This document shows, one piece after another, positions 21,387 to 32,614 of a DNA stretch of 64,000 nt. The notes beneath the pieces were generated by a model, which made no database searches, was not told the DNA's origin, and saw only the letters and a list, made by a program, of their open reading frames with translations. A program made the position numbers and the translations under genes. The stretch covers positions 280,777-344,776 of the forward strand of contig MNCI01017638.1 in NCBI GenBank assembly GCA_015680685.1, read 5' to 3'. This stretch comes from Gnetum montanum. Taxonomy: Eukaryota > Streptophyta > Gnetopsida > Gnetales > Gnetaceae. How positions within the stretch are numbered: the stretch's first letter is position 1; every line of letters begins with the position of its first letter.

Positions 21387-23615
21387 GTATGTTAGTCTTA
21401 TCCATTCACAACGAGTTTCAATAATAGGATGAAATTTCAAAATATTTCTGATCTGTTTCTTATGCATACGTATAACTTCTCAATTGACTGTAATGGTAGT
21501 ATTATTATTGTTTATAATTAGTGTTTTAGAAATTAGGAAAATTCATTTTATTATTATTTTTTCAAATATTAGAAACGAATTATATTATGTTGTGTTATAA
21601 TTAATTTTCATTATTTCTTTAGGAAAGATTCCAACAAAGCCGTCTTACTAAATTAAAATTTACCCATTGGCAAAAATTTCAAGGTGCATATACATCTACT
21701 TTCCACTCCGACCTAGGGTCCTAATGCATACCCTAGTCACTGTTACAGTCATATAATTTTGGTTCTAGAAAGCATTAATTTAATTTAAGTTAACTATATA
21801 ATGGATGACTAAGATCTAATCCAACTTCACCTCAAATAGAAATGTCTTGCAATATAGGTTTGGAAAGCTTTCACCTAATTATTGTCTCATTCCTAGCCTC
21901 ACTTAATTTAAGAGTCAACCACAAACTACCAAGCTTAGTGATGCATTTTATATAGTTTATGAGCTTTCTCTAACTAATATGCATGACATTTCTTCTTGAT
22001 TTGATCATATGAAGTTCTGCACTCACCTGCATAGTTGCCCGTTGTGTTACATCTTTTACAAGTTATGTTCTTCTTTTTCTTGTTAGAGCTTCACGTTTTT
22101 CCTTGATCCAATTTTTGGATTAATCTAGGTTTGGTTTTACTTACCCTTGCTCTTCTGATCATTGTAGTTCACCTCATTATACGAGGTACCTGTTTTCATG
22201 CTTCCCTAAGTCCAAGCATCAAATTAGTTGTCAAAATGTACTAGAACAGCTGCAAATGTACTAGAACAGCTGCAAGGGTTTCAAAGTCCATACCGTTCAT
22301 CCTAACATCTACTGGCAGTGTAGATATCTGTGCAGATCTGTTAATCCATGCCTACTTTGTAAAGGTCAACATAAACAGCTCTGAAAATAAATTACTTAGA
22401 ATAGAAAATGAAAGTAAATCCAATATGAAAATTTGCTAATTAATGTTGCAATCAATCAGTCAAACTGTATTAAATACGTAGTTTGACCTCTAGTACAAAA
22501 TCACACACAAGTTCACGAGAAAGCACACAGAAATACTCTCACAATTAGCAAGACCAATATAATGGGGTCATTATGATGTTGGAAACAATAGTATATCTTG
22601 GAGACGGCTGCTGTTAGATTATGAGTACTGCCAAGGAGTGGTTTGAAGTGCTGCGATTAAGAGGACACTGTCTTCAACAACTAAAGTGCTATAATAAGCA
22701 TACTATTTATACTGGACCGTAACCAAATATTTACGTTGCTGTTATGATATGAAATGGAGTTCCGCTATGGGAATTGTAGTCAGCAACAGTATGTGTGGCG
22801 AATAATGGAATAGTATTCTGATGCTGTATTTTTAATTACATAAGATTTGGATAACAAATTGCATAAGTTTTTGTGGACTAAAACTTGTAGTCTACTTGAA
22901 GCAAAAACACTATAATTAAGATAATATAAAACCTAACTAGTTGTTATAAGGTATCATTACACAATACCATGGAAAACTATAAAGTAAACCAGTTAATGTA
23001 AAACAAAAAAGGTGTATCGTTCTGGACAGGTTGGAACTGTTGTAATACCTTCTGATAAAATAAACAAGGAAGGTACAAAAAGTGTCACCGAGATGCTGAT
23101 AAGTTAACAACATTGAAGAAGACTGTCAATAGTTGACATTGGAAGATTTATTCAATAGCGAATTGGAGTTTTGTTTAAAAATGGATAGTTATAAAGGATT
23201 GTCTATATTTTAAGAAGACTTTATTTACCTTCTAAATTTTCATTTTTATATCTACAACTGTCCATTGGATCCTAATGCTTTTTCTTGTTCAAATTGGTTA
23301 AAACACCTATATGAATGACAGTTAATTTCACACAGCTATGAAATAATGGGCCATCGGTTCATTCAGTAAGGAAACCTAAAGCTTTTGTTTGCCATTCTAT
23401 ATCCTCGAAGATCGGATTATTACTACCGTTAGCTTCTATAATTATATTCAATGTAATATCTTACGTTAATGATTTGTACACTTTCAGAGCCTGCCACATT
23501 TTTTAAAATGTCAATCTCAATATTTTTCTAAGAGATCCTATTTATATCACATGCTTCAGGGTTACTATTTGTACTTAATTATTTACATGTTCTTGTATAT
23601 GTTATTCCAATATAG
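21387..23615 (+). other. Host intron between exons A and B
   Basis: 2.2 kb, AT-rich, with no mobile-element coding sequence recognised. A short tandem duplication of ATGTACTAGAACAGCTGCAA occurs at about 22244-22280. Confidence 0.45.
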
Positions 23616-23664
23616 ATTAAAGGATGGAGATGAAGCTTTAATTTCTGAAGTGGAAATATTGGAG
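23616..23664 (+). CDS. Host gene exon B
   Basis: A 49-bp candidate exon between acceptor ...CCAATATAG and donor GTAAGC. Its first base completes the Lys codon begun in exon A; it then encodes LKDGDEALISEVEILE and ends in phase 0. Acidic, helix-favouring composition continues the coil of exon A. LINE h begins about 130 bp after the donor. Confidence 0.55.
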
Positions 23665-23819
23665 GTAAGCCTTCTGTTGTAAAATCACTTTACTGTTGTA
23701 TAATTATTACCAAGTATACTAAATTTGTATGCTGAAACAAAATTTTTACTTACATCCATTGAGACCCTCTTGGCGCTGTCAAACTTCTCCAGTTTGTTTT
23801 TTTTTTTTTTTTTTTTTTT

Positions 23820-24009
23820 NNNNNNNNNNNNNNNNNNNNNNNNNNNNNNNNNNNNNNNNNNNNNNNNNNNNNNNNNNNNNNNNNNNNNNNNNNNNNNNNN
23901 NNNNNNNNNNNNNNNNNNNNNNNNNNNNNNNNNNNNNNNNNNNNNNNNNNNNNNNNNNNNNNNNNNNNNNNNNNNNNNNNNNNNNNNNNNNNNNNNNNNN
24001 NNNNNNNNN
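23820..24009. other. Assembly gap (190 N)
   Basis: A run of Ns between a T-run and a G-rich run. By comparison with LINEs e and i, the missing interval should hold the coiled coil, the J-like module and the 3' UTR (about 1 kb), unless this copy lacks them. The gap size is therefore probably not literal. Confidence 0.95.
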
Positions 24010-24029
24010 GGGGGTGGGGGTATCCCGCG

Positions 24030-24538
24030 GGGGGACAGAGGACGACGGGTGCTGCCCCCCGCCACAAGGCAAGAATTAAACCAAAATGGTGGCCACGTCG
24101 CTTGAGCAGGAGGGTCTCCAGAAAAAAGCGGGAGAGGTTGACCTGGCGACCCAACTTAAGACAACGCAGAAAAGCGAAGTGCAGGCCCTGGAGCTTGGAA
24201 CCATTGCTAGATTGGACAAAAAATCTGTCCACCAGATCTACTCCCTGGGCCCAGAGGTGGGGCAAGGAAGATCTGGGCACCTGTCGGCTCCTGGTTCGAG
24301 GCACCGGCCCATCAAAGAACATTTTTGCATCTTGCAGGCCACGGGTGGAAGGTAGGATGACATCGCTAGCGATCTGGGCCCCCAGACAGCTGGCGATTGA
24401 AGATTCTGTGATCAGAATCTCACAGCCTCGAAAAAAGGTGCTGTCATTGGCCCAGTTGGAGAAGAACGCGTCGTCTGCCAGATTTGGATCCCCGACCAGC
24501 CGTTGCAGAGGCTCAGACCAGCCGCATTGGGTCACCAT
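24030..24538 (-). pseudogene. LINE h post-RT globular domain A (best copy)
   Basis: About 170 open codons with the family landmarks: WSEPLQRLVGDPNLADDAFF, then FFRGCEILI, SIASCLGAQIASDVILPSTR, LQDAKMFFDGPVPRTRS, VPRSSLPHLW, VDLVDRFFVQSSNGSKLQG, LHFAFLRCLKLGRQVNL, FFLETLLLK and HHFGLILALWRG. The order (VRG-like strand, LGxxI, LPxLW, FFVQS, VNLxxFFLE, HHFGLI) resembles the plant transposon-protein (Transposase_32-like) ORFs of LTR elements. This is inference from pattern. The frame runs into the gap. Confidence 0.6.
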
Positions 24539-24699
24539 CTGCTAGAGCTCTTCGTCCTCCTGGAACGCGGCGCAGTCCGGTTCAAATGTAGGTGTGATTC
24601 CCATCGTCGCCTCGATTTCTTTCCACGCGTGGAGAGCCTGGAAGACCACCTACGGGGGGGTGGGGGGCGCCGTTTCTGTAGGAAAACAGTGTTGTTCCG

Positions 24700-24940
24700 T
24701 GCTTTCCACGCTACCCATAAAAGTAGCGTGGCCCAAGAATTGCCTGTGAGGCGCATCGAGGGGGTCACCGCCACCGTGTGCCATGTGGCATGCATGCACA
24801 CAGTCGTACGCGTAGTGCTGCACCGTCTTTGCTGCCGCGCCGCATGATGGACAAGTGTCGTGCTATAAAATTCCGTGCCGTCGCAGGAGGGCACGCACGG
24901 GTAGCACGTCCCATCGGAGAAGCCAGAGAAAGATTTTAAT
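24700..24940 (-). pseudogene. LINE h zf-RVT zinc-binding domain
   Basis: The frame gives VRALLRRHGIL, then CPSCGAAAKTVQHYAYDC with the C-x2-C...H...C pattern of the zinc-binding region that follows plant LINE RTs. The first conserved position has a stop (ATTTTATAG). Downstream text leads through a G7TG6 run (24654-24667) into domain A, with a frame change. Confidence 0.7.
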
Positions 24941-25200
24941 TTTCTTGGGCAGTTGCCCTTGCCAAATTTGCTGCTAGTCGGCGATTTGGGGGTATTTGGC
25001 GGTCAGCAAGGTGCACGGCTCGAGGCCCCACCACCCCTGAGCCTGCATCACACGTGCGTGCCGGCACAACGCTTGCTAGGGCGTAGAATCCCGTGCCCCC
25101 GTCTCCCAACGCAGATATTTTGTATTCATGATGCAAATCCGCGGGATCGGTTCTCTGTGCGGGCACGTAAACCGAAGCACCAACTGTTGCTACCCTAGCA

Positions 25201-26830
25201 TCAGTTTGTCCTCGAAGGACGTGATGCCCAATCCACCCACGTTTCGGGGGCGCGCCACCTGTTCCCAACAGACCAAGTGGATCTTGCTCCCCCCATTGCC
25301 CCCCTCCTGGATGAAGCTACAGACCAGCGTGTTAATTGCATTGATGATGGCGTTAGGGGGGGGGGGGGGGCAACAGCCGCCACGAAACGAGCGATTGCCA
25401 TGAGGATTCCCGTTGCCACAAGCAGGCATCCTTTGCGGCTTAGGAATTGATTTGCCCAGTGGCCCACTCTTCTCTCAATTTTTTCCACCAGCGGGCCCCA
25501 TGATATGGTTCGCCCCCATCGGAAGAGGGGGATGCCCAGATAGGTGTCATTGCTTGTCCCGGGTAGGATCAAGATTTGCACCACTCGGTTTTTAATTTGT
25601 TCATCAGCATTAATGAAATGGGTTGAAGATTTGGTCCGATTGATCTCCAACCCCAACTCAGCAGCCAGGCGGAATAGAGCAACGTTGATGCATCGTGCCT
25701 GTGGGACCGCCGCCCTACTGAGTAGCATTGTATCATCTGCATAGTGTTCGACCTGACATGCCACCCCAGCAATGTCCAAACCATCCACCCTGGATGTGTT
25801 GCAGTAGTGCTGCATTAAGTCCATGGCGATGATGAAGAGGAGGGGTGAGAGTGGGTCCCCTGGCCTCAGCCCCCTACTTGGAGATGAGAGGCCCCACAAC
25901 CGCCCCCCTACGTCAAAAGAGAAACCGGCCGAGGACTGCATGTGAATGCATAGCCAGATGAACTACTGATCAAACCCCTTCAGGTGCATAATGGACTGCA
26001 ATGCCTCCCAACTGAGTGTGTCGTATGCCTTAGTAATGTCAAGCTTGAGGCAATGCCCAGGGAAACCCGAGCTTCGAAGCGAGTGAAGCACCTCCTGCAT
26101 GAGGAGAATTTGGTCCTGAATGGTCCAGCCCTATACGAAACCCGCTTGGTTGATCCCCACAAGCCTGGGCATGAGCGGCACACACCTATGCACCAGCAAC
26201 TTGGAGAAGATTCGAATGAGTACGTTGCATACTCAAATAGGGCGGAAGTGTTCAGGGCGATGTGCGTTAGATTGCTTCGGAATGCACACAATACGGGAAC
26301 AATTGAGTTTTCTCCGGACCTGCCTTTTGGCCAGCATGAGATTAAACTCATCTAGGATATTGGGTTCCATAATATCCAGAAACGTCTTAAAGAATTCAAG
26401 GCTCCAGCCGTCAGGACCAGGCGCTTTTCCTCCTGGCATGCTGTTGATCGTAGCAGTGAGTTCCTACTAGGAGAAAGGGGCCAGTAGTCGCATGTTGTTG
26501 CGCTTGCTCAACACTTGCGTCACGTGGACCGAGATGGGCCTGGTGGGACGTTTGGCCTAGATTCTGCCCCAGTATTGTGCCAGCTCGTTTGCAATTCGCT
26601 GTGGATCATCAATTGTCTCCCCGTCCTGGTTGTGGAGACAGCGTGGTTGGCTCCCCCCACGTGTCTTAGCCATGGCAAAGAAGAATCTGGTTTGCCTGTC
26701 CCCCTCCCTGATCCACTTGACTCGGGAACGTTGCTGCTAGTATGTCTCTTTTTCTAGGTCAAGGGATTGGAGCTGTCGCAACGTGTCCTACTCCTCCGCG
26801 TGCAGGTCCTCCCTTGCCTCCTGCCGAGCC
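25201..26830 (-). pseudogene. LINE h reverse transcriptase
   Basis: Domain 1: 26439-26233 gives KAPGPDGWSLEFFKTF, LNCSRIVCIPKQ and EHFRPI. Further 3' frames hold the KAYDT-type box near 26030. 25941-25201 is open: FSFDVGGRLWGLSSPSRGLR, GDPLSPLLFIIAMDLMQHYC, VEHYADDTMLLSR (catalytic Asp pair intact), INRTKSS and TYLGIPLFRWG, then a C15 run (25370-25356) that shifts frame. The next frame resumes with CSFIQEGGNGGSKIHL and RNVGGLGITSF. In the family this enzyme copies element RNA at the nicked target. Two or three frameshifts and a few stops make it inactive as assembled. Confidence 0.8.
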
Positions 26831-26835
26831 TGGAT

Positions 26836-27893
26836 CTAGCCAAGCTGATCCCGGATTGTCCGCAGGCCCGTTCGAAAGGAGAACTTATCATCCATAGGGA
26901 GGGCCCGGATGGCCCACTTCAGATGAAGTAAGGCCTCCTTAAGGAAGTTCCAGGGATCCCCATGGCCAGGTCGGTAGTCTGCCCAGATGTCCTCCACCAA
27001 TGGCCTCAACCACGGCTTGGCTAACCAAGCAGCTTCAAAGCGGAACGATCGTGGGGCCTGGGGCTTATCCGGCCCGATAGAACAGACTAGCAAGCGGTGG
27101 TCCGACGCGACCTGCTCTTGTCCCGAAGCACGGACGGAGGAATGGAGGAGGAGGTCAGAGCTGACGCATACCTGATTGATTCGAGTGAGGACGTGGTCCG
27201 GGCCCTTCCTCCGATTACTCCATGTGAACTGGTAGTTCTCAATGGGCAGGTCCACCAGGGAGAAGGTTGCCAAAAAGGTCTGGAATTCATGTGCACCCGG
27301 TGGAGGGGGGGGGGGGGTAGCACCCCGGATTTCTCCCAAGGGTGGAGGCGTTGGTTGAAATCCCCCACCACGATCCATGATCGATGGTTTGGAATCAGTG
27401 CCGCCACCTGGGTCAACTAGTGTAACCGCTGCTCCCAGTTCTACGCTTTGTAGAAATTAGTCAACCAAACCCCCTGGGAGGGGAGTTGGACAGTGATGGC
27501 ACACTGCGACGCATCCATGAGAATCATGGCGTAGCGGGCCAATATGGCGAGTCCATCGGCCCGGCCTAGACAGGGGTGCACATGGGTGGTCCAACCTTCC
27601 CAGTGGAGAAGGTGCGATTCCATTGCTTGTAGTTTGGTCTCCTGGAGGCAAACAATGTCACAATCTTCATCACGAACAATTCTGCGTAGGATATTTCTTT
27701 TATAGGGGGTACCTTGTCCCCTACAATTCCAGCTGAACAACTTCATGTGTGATCGGGGGTGTGGTGTTGGTAGACCTCCCGGAGGGTCTGTTGGAGCCCC
27801 ATGTCGATGTTCCGTTGGGTCTATTTGCCTCTGGCCTGATTCTCGTTCAGCTGGCCAGGTCGTCCTTCTCCGCCTCGCATCACTAGGCTGCAT
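26836..27893 (-). pseudogene. LINE h APE endonuclease
   Basis: Starts MKLFSWNCRGQGTPYKRN at 27746. Then DIVCLQETKLQAMESHLLHW (catalytic Glu), GRADGLAILARYAMI and LPSQGVWLTNFYKA, then a stop. In the next frame WIVVGDFNQRLHPWEKSG (GDFN box) follows. A C13 run (27317-27305) shifts to a frame with FQTFLATFSLVDLP, YQFTWSNRRKGPDHVLTRI and VASDHRLLVCSI (SDHR box). All endonuclease signature boxes are present, broken by one stop and one homopolymer frameshift. An upstream in-frame extension to 27893 may be linker from ORF1. Confidence 0.8.
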
Positions 27894-28514
27894 CTAGGTT
27901 CTTCGGGTGTGGTTTCTGTCCCCTGTTGCTTTCGGGTCTTGGAGCTCCCCCAGACCACATTAACCCATTCGCCTAGAGTGGTGGGGGGGGGGAGAGGTTG
28001 GAGGGGAGGGTGGTTACAGTTTGGGAGGGTTGTGCAGGTGGGGGGGAGTGGGGCTAGCGGTGCTTTCGGGGGGCATTTTGTTAGAGGTTGGGTGCATCTA
28101 GCCCTTGCGGCCCATTGTGACCCATGTGCCCCCCTCAAACATTTGTCTGGCTTGGTCCCTCGGTCTCTGAGGCCTCACTCCATGCACCCGACAAACTTTC
28201 AAGATTATATTATTGTAGGGTGGGCACCCCTCAAAACCAAAATTCTTTGGTCAGCTCGTCATTTGTGGCAACACCAAAATCGACCCACAAAGCATAATTG
28301 CACTAAAGCTAAAGGCCAAACAACAAGTGAATTGAGAGAAACAAGACACCAAAGGAGACTCTAGCGATGACCTAAATCCTGATAACTCGGAGAAACAAAA
28401 ATAGCGAAACAAAAAGTAACATGACCCACATCACAAATCGAGTGCTCGTTGCAGCTTCACCCCTAAGGGTGTTGGGGCATTTGTCCACAACAACAGTTCA
28501 GTTGCAATCAAGAT

Positions 28515-28724
28515 TGCAATGCGACCAGTTGTGTGGGATGTTTCTCAGTGTCCACAAAGGCTGCTGCTTCTTGGAAGATTTTGAAGGCTTTTGCCTTTCT
28601 AGCTTGTAATGTAGTAGACCCAACCTCGTTCGGATGTAGTTTTGTAGCAGCAAGTCAAATATGATGATGTAATTCTTGCCACAACACCACCTAGTTAATT
28701 TGCATGCATGCATACGGGCATTTC
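28515..28724 (-). pseudogene. LINE i J-domain-like terminal module
   Basis: Reads KCPYACMQIN, stop, VVLWQELHHHI, stop, LAATKL, HPNEVGSTTLQARKAKA, FKIFQEAAAFVDTEKH and QLVALQS. Helix III (FKIFQEAAAFVDTEKH) is the closest to the canonical J-domain pattern in this window. HPD is changed to HPN by one G-to-A transition (GAC to AAC). Two stops lie in or before helix II. Confidence 0.65.
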
Positions 28725-28779
28725 CCCACCCGCAGCCACATAGTGGTATTCAACCTATGAGCCCACGATAATTGTTGCT

Positions 28780-29889
28780 ACCACTTGATATCCTCTTAAC
28801 ATTCCCAAGCTCTTTGTCCTTCAACTTCCGTTTCAAACGCTTTTTGATGTTGCTCCTGCTGCTGCATTTCCTCTATGATATCCTTCTTGAGTTGGTCTTG
28901 CATTTTGGCATGTACCCTGGCCTTCGTGGCAATGCATTGTTGTTGGACCTCTTCCATTTCTTCCTAGTGTCACACTTGCAAATCATGCAGATGCCATTGG
29001 AAAAATTCCTCACGTGTAGCCCATTTTGCTCCCAAACATGGTGCTCCTTGGCTTGAGCCTTTGATGCTGCCTCCTCACAAGCCAAAGCCACCTATGTTTG
29101 AACAACTTCAACTCCATCATTTGCTGTGGTAGTTGGCCCTCTAGTTGCCATGAGCGCAAGAACCATAGAATCAGGTGGAATTTCTGCCAAACTCCCCTCA
29201 ATTTTCCTCCATCTGTAATAGACAGAGTCACCAAAGGACCCCACAGGATGCATGGTGTGAGTCAGTTGAACCACTTTCCACAAAGCTAGAATTAACCCTA
29301 AGTGTCTCCCCGATTGTCGGTGTTTGAAAGACGTCAAAAGAAAACCTAGAACATTTACGTAGCATCCCATTCAAAGGCACTCAGGAAATGTGAAATGCAT
29401 ACCTTGAAGTTTCCACTCGTTCCCAAAATGTATAAACAAACATGCAACAAGATCGGCCGCCAACTGCCATAAATATGAGAGGGTAGACCACGACACCTAA
29501 TAGCTAGCCATTCTTGGCACAAGATCGGCAAAGAAACTTTGCACATCTTGTAGCACTCTTGTAATAGGTAGAATCTCTTCTCTAGTTGTAGGTACATCCA
29601 AGGTGCTAGCCAAAGTGTCTTTCGTGAGGTCAATCCTGACCCCACGGAACACCATCAAGTTGTCATGCTAGTTGGTGAAAAATTCGCCATTTGGCAGCAT
29701 CAGATCCCCCATTAGTTTGGGAAGCAAACTATCCCATCCAACGTATTGTACCAGGTCCCACAACTTGGTTTTGCCTTGGTATTGCTCACACGATAGCTCA
29801 AAAGTTAGCGTTGCCCCCATTGTAGTCGAAGCTTCCCACCACAATTTGAATCCCTCCGCAGCAATATGCGTCGGCTGGGGAAGCGACAC
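28780..29889 (-). pseudogene. LINE i globular domain A and coiled coil
   Basis: 29889-29290: GWDSLLPKLMGDLMLPNGEF, a stop, VFRGVRIDLT, LASTLDVPTTREEILPITR, LQDVQSFFADLVPR and FKVCISHFLSAF, matching LINE h domain A block by block. 29230-28780: a Lys/Glu/Gln-rich stretch (EEAASKAQAKEHHVWEQN, EFFQWHLHDL-like text) that fits the linker coil. Confidence 0.6.
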
Positions 29890-29892
29890 CTA

Positions 29893-30200
29893 TCAAAAGA
29901 TCAGTCTATTGCATGCATGCCACAAGCATCGGAGAATGGCGATAGCTTGTGAGCCCTTGGTTAAAATGATGGGGGGAGGTAACTTGACCACTTGCCATGT
30001 CACCCTGCTAAAAGGGCACTCAAAGGCAAAATGATTCCACATCTCTACCATTTGTGTGCATGAAGGACATGTGTTCTCAATGTGCAAACCTCTACGATGC
30101 AGTGCCATGTGCACCGGAAGGACCCCATGGTTACTTAACCAAAGGAACGCCTTAAGCTTTTCCTACAACCATCCCTTCCAAACAATCGTCCATCTAGATA
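29893..30200 (-). pseudogene. LINE i zf-RVT domain
   Basis: 30114-29893 is open: MHMALHRRGLHIENTCPSC, then EMWNHFAFECPFSRVTWQVV. It has the pattern CPSC-x8-H-x4-C that is typical of zf-RVT in plant LINEs, preceded by FLWLSNHGVLP-like text. This is the clearest zinc-binding domain in the window. Confidence 0.8.
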
Positions 30201-30749
30201 CTATCGGATAACGATGATTAATGAGCATACACAGTGGCACAGTGTGTAATGCAAGTTGATTCATCCTCAAAGCATGCCAACAGATGGCATGCCACATGAT
30301 AGAATCCAAATGCATTGTTGATATTTATTTTGCATGAGGTGTATCCATGGCACCACATCCGAACCACTGTGTGTTAGTTTGTGCATCAATTGTTGTTGCC
30401 CCACCAATACGAGGTCATAGAATTTTAAAATTCCCATTCTCCCCTTGGAGCTCTAGGTCTCGCAACGGTGTTCTAGGCAAGTAATTGTAGTCGCTCTCCA
30501 CCTTTTCATCCAGACCACACAAAACTACAAATTAGTTGATCTACCTTGTTCCTAATATTGAGGGGAGGAGAAGCAATTGAAGTCGTAAACTAGGCAATTG
30601 GCAAGAAAACCGTGGAGGCAAGAAACATTCTACCTTTGCGGGTCAGGAAACGATTGGTCTAGTGGCCAATCTGCTGTTGCAACTATTGCAGCAATTTAAT
30701 CCACGTCCATTGAAGGTTCCATCCATATGCAGGGAACCCAAGTTACATG

Positions 30750-31740
30750 TCCTATTTAGTCCCTAGCAGAACCCCCAATATCTGCATAATTCTAGCTTTA
30801 ACTCTTCCATTGGTGTGAGTCATATAAAGTGTAGACTTAGCTCTATTGAAGTTGAGACCCACCTCCTCAGCTAATTGAATCAATGCCCTATCTAGTGCAT
30901 TCGCTTGTGGGACTAAAGCACACCTAAATATAATTGTATCGTTAGCATAGTGCTCGGTCAGGTACTCCACCCCATGAATGTCCAAATCTTGCACCCCTTT
31001 CCATTTTGCAATAATCTTGCAAAATATCCATCACAAGAATAAACAAGTATGGTGAGAGAGGGTCTCCCTGCCTCAGTCCCTGCCCAGTTGAGGAAAGACC
31101 CCAGACAACCCCATCAAGGACAATAGAATAGGCAGCTGAAGATTAAATGTGAAGGCATAAATTAATAAAATCTTTGCTGAAACCTTTTCTCAGCATGATG
31201 TCAGCTAGGGCCTCCGAAGATACTGTATCATAAGCTTTCGTGATATCTACTTTAAAACACAATCCAAGGAACTGTGTTAATCTTAGGGAGCAAGAAATTT
31301 CTTGAAGCAGTATGGCCTGATCTTGGAGTAGGCGATCTTTCACAAAACTAGCTTGGTTATTTTGAACCAGCTTTGGCATTAAGGGTGCCATCCTTCTAAA
31401 GAGCATATTGGTAAAAAGACACAAGACTGTATTGCAAACTCCAATTGGCCTATAGTGTGACGGCTTGGAAGGGCAAGCAATCTTAGGAATAAGGACAATC
31501 TGTGAGTAATTTATTTCCCGACGGATCTATCTCCAACTAAGCATGCTGTTGAATGCATCCAAAATGTTATCCCCCAACACATCCGCAAATTCTTGAAAGA
31601 ATTCAATTGACCATCCGTCCAGACCAAGGGCCCTGCCCGACTTAAGAGCCCCCATGGCCCACTCTAATTCTTGTCTTGCAAAAGGCTCAAGTAATTTCTG
31701 GTTGTCTTCAGTGATGAGTATCCTTTGTACTAGCACTGAA
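30750..31740 (-). pseudogene. LINE i reverse transcriptase
   Basis: 31736-31527: LEWAMGALKSGRALGLDGWS and EFFQEFADVLGDNILDAFN. 31424-31143: NQASFVKDRLLQDQAILLQE, FKVDITKAYDTVSSEALADI and KGFSKDFINLCL. Next GVVWGLSSTGQGLRQGDPLS-like text (about 31125-31045). 30994-30752: EHYANDTIIFR, FNRAKSTLYM and ILGVLLGTK. The catalytic YADD has become YAND, one G-to-A transition. All RT blocks are in the right order, separated by stops and frameshifts. Confidence 0.8.
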
Positions 31741-32554
31741 AGGGGCTCCCTTGCCCTTCTCCTCCAAACATTGGCCTAGTAATTTTGGAATTCTTGTGCA
31801 ATTTTAGTGGTTTGCTCCAACACTTGTCGATGTTGAGCCAAACAAGGCACCTGTTTTGCTTGCCAGTTGGCCTGAGCCACTGGAAAGAAAAAACTCATTG
31901 GCTGATCGCCATCTTTCGGTCATTTGATTCTGGACCTCTGCCTCTAGTAATCTGTTTCTTCTTGATCCAGTTGCTGGAGGGCGAAAATGGTTTGATGCTC
32001 TACCTACACTAATGATTCCCCCACCTCCTGTCTCACTTGAATGGCTAGGAGTTGTTGTTCGGGCACTCCACGATGGGAGCGAAAAGTATATTTCTTGTCC
32101 TTCCTTCATGAGCAAATTTCCTACTTTAGTGTATTAAGCCTATTGGTAAGGAATTCATGTGGATCTTTGGCTGAAGGGTAGCCCTCCCAAATAGTGACAC
32201 TACCCGTGGCCTTAATCAAGGATTCATGAGCCAGGCCCTCTTAAAACAAAAGTGAGAAACTGAAGTGTAATGTTCCCTTCCAATTTGACAGATCAAAGAT
32301 CTGTGGTCCGAAGTCTGCCGCTTGGTCCCCATAACACACAAATAGCTCAATTATTTTTAAAATAATTCTTTTGATTTCACAGCATTGCAGCTGTATGACT
32401 AAATTGTGAGTCTTGAAATAATTCTTTTTATTTAATGGAAATGCAACTGTAAGATTCAAATTCTATTTCTAGTGCTAACTAAAATTTAAAACTTGGCAAG
32501 AATTTTCCTTGATTTTGAAGGAGTTGAAAAAATTCTCTTGATATTTAATTGCAG

Positions 32555-32614
32555 CCAAAGTTAGAGAAAACTCGCCAACATCTCCGCACATCACAAAGGG
32601 AGTTTCATGAAAAG
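32555..32614 (+). CDS. Host gene exon C
   Basis: A 60-bp candidate exon between acceptor ...TTTAATTGCAG and donor GTATAA. In phase 0 it encodes PKLEKTRQHLRTSQREFHEK, continuing the frame of exon B and preceding exon D in phase 0. Basic and acidic residues alternate as in a coiled coil. The donor (AAAAG|GTATAAAA) is acceptable but not strong. Confidence 0.5.

Larger units (their letters stand above)
23798..28195 (-). mobile_element. LINE h, least-decayed copy, antisense in the host intron
   Basis: An L1-clade element on the minus strand. Order: C-rich 5' leader (28195-27760), APE endonuclease (27746-26836), RT (26830-25201), zf-RVT (24940-24700), globular domain A (24538-24030), a 190-N gap, then a T-run (23798-23819) that fits a poly-A tail. 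The catalytic RT box is intact (YADD), and the frame is interrupted mainly at poly-G/C runs. GC content is much higher than in the surrounding introns, which suggests a younger insertion with less methylation-driven decay. Confidence 0.75.
28195..32340 (-). mobile_element. LINE i, 5'-truncated in the endonuclease
   Basis: Lies directly upstream of LINE h in the same orientation. It begins inside the endonuclease (DHR-like text around 32340-32240), then RT (31740-30750), RT C-terminal region, zf-RVT (30114-29990), globular domain A (29889-29290), coil (29290-28780), J-like module (28724-28515), and a 3' end at about 28195-28225 with the motif variant CAATAATATAATCTTGAAAG. The LINE i/LINE h junction has no visible spacer. 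Many stops. Confidence 0.75.

Noticed and set aside
23685-24105. Open frames spanning the N gap
   Set aside because: They exist only because Ns are read as unknown residues.
25984-26470. Plus-strand open frames of 116-123 codons
   Set aside because: Antisense of the LINE h RT, whose conserved blocks are on the minus strand.
27909-28364. 151-codon plus-strand open frame
   Set aside because: Antisense to the C-rich leader of LINE h and the 3' end of LINE i; no motif.
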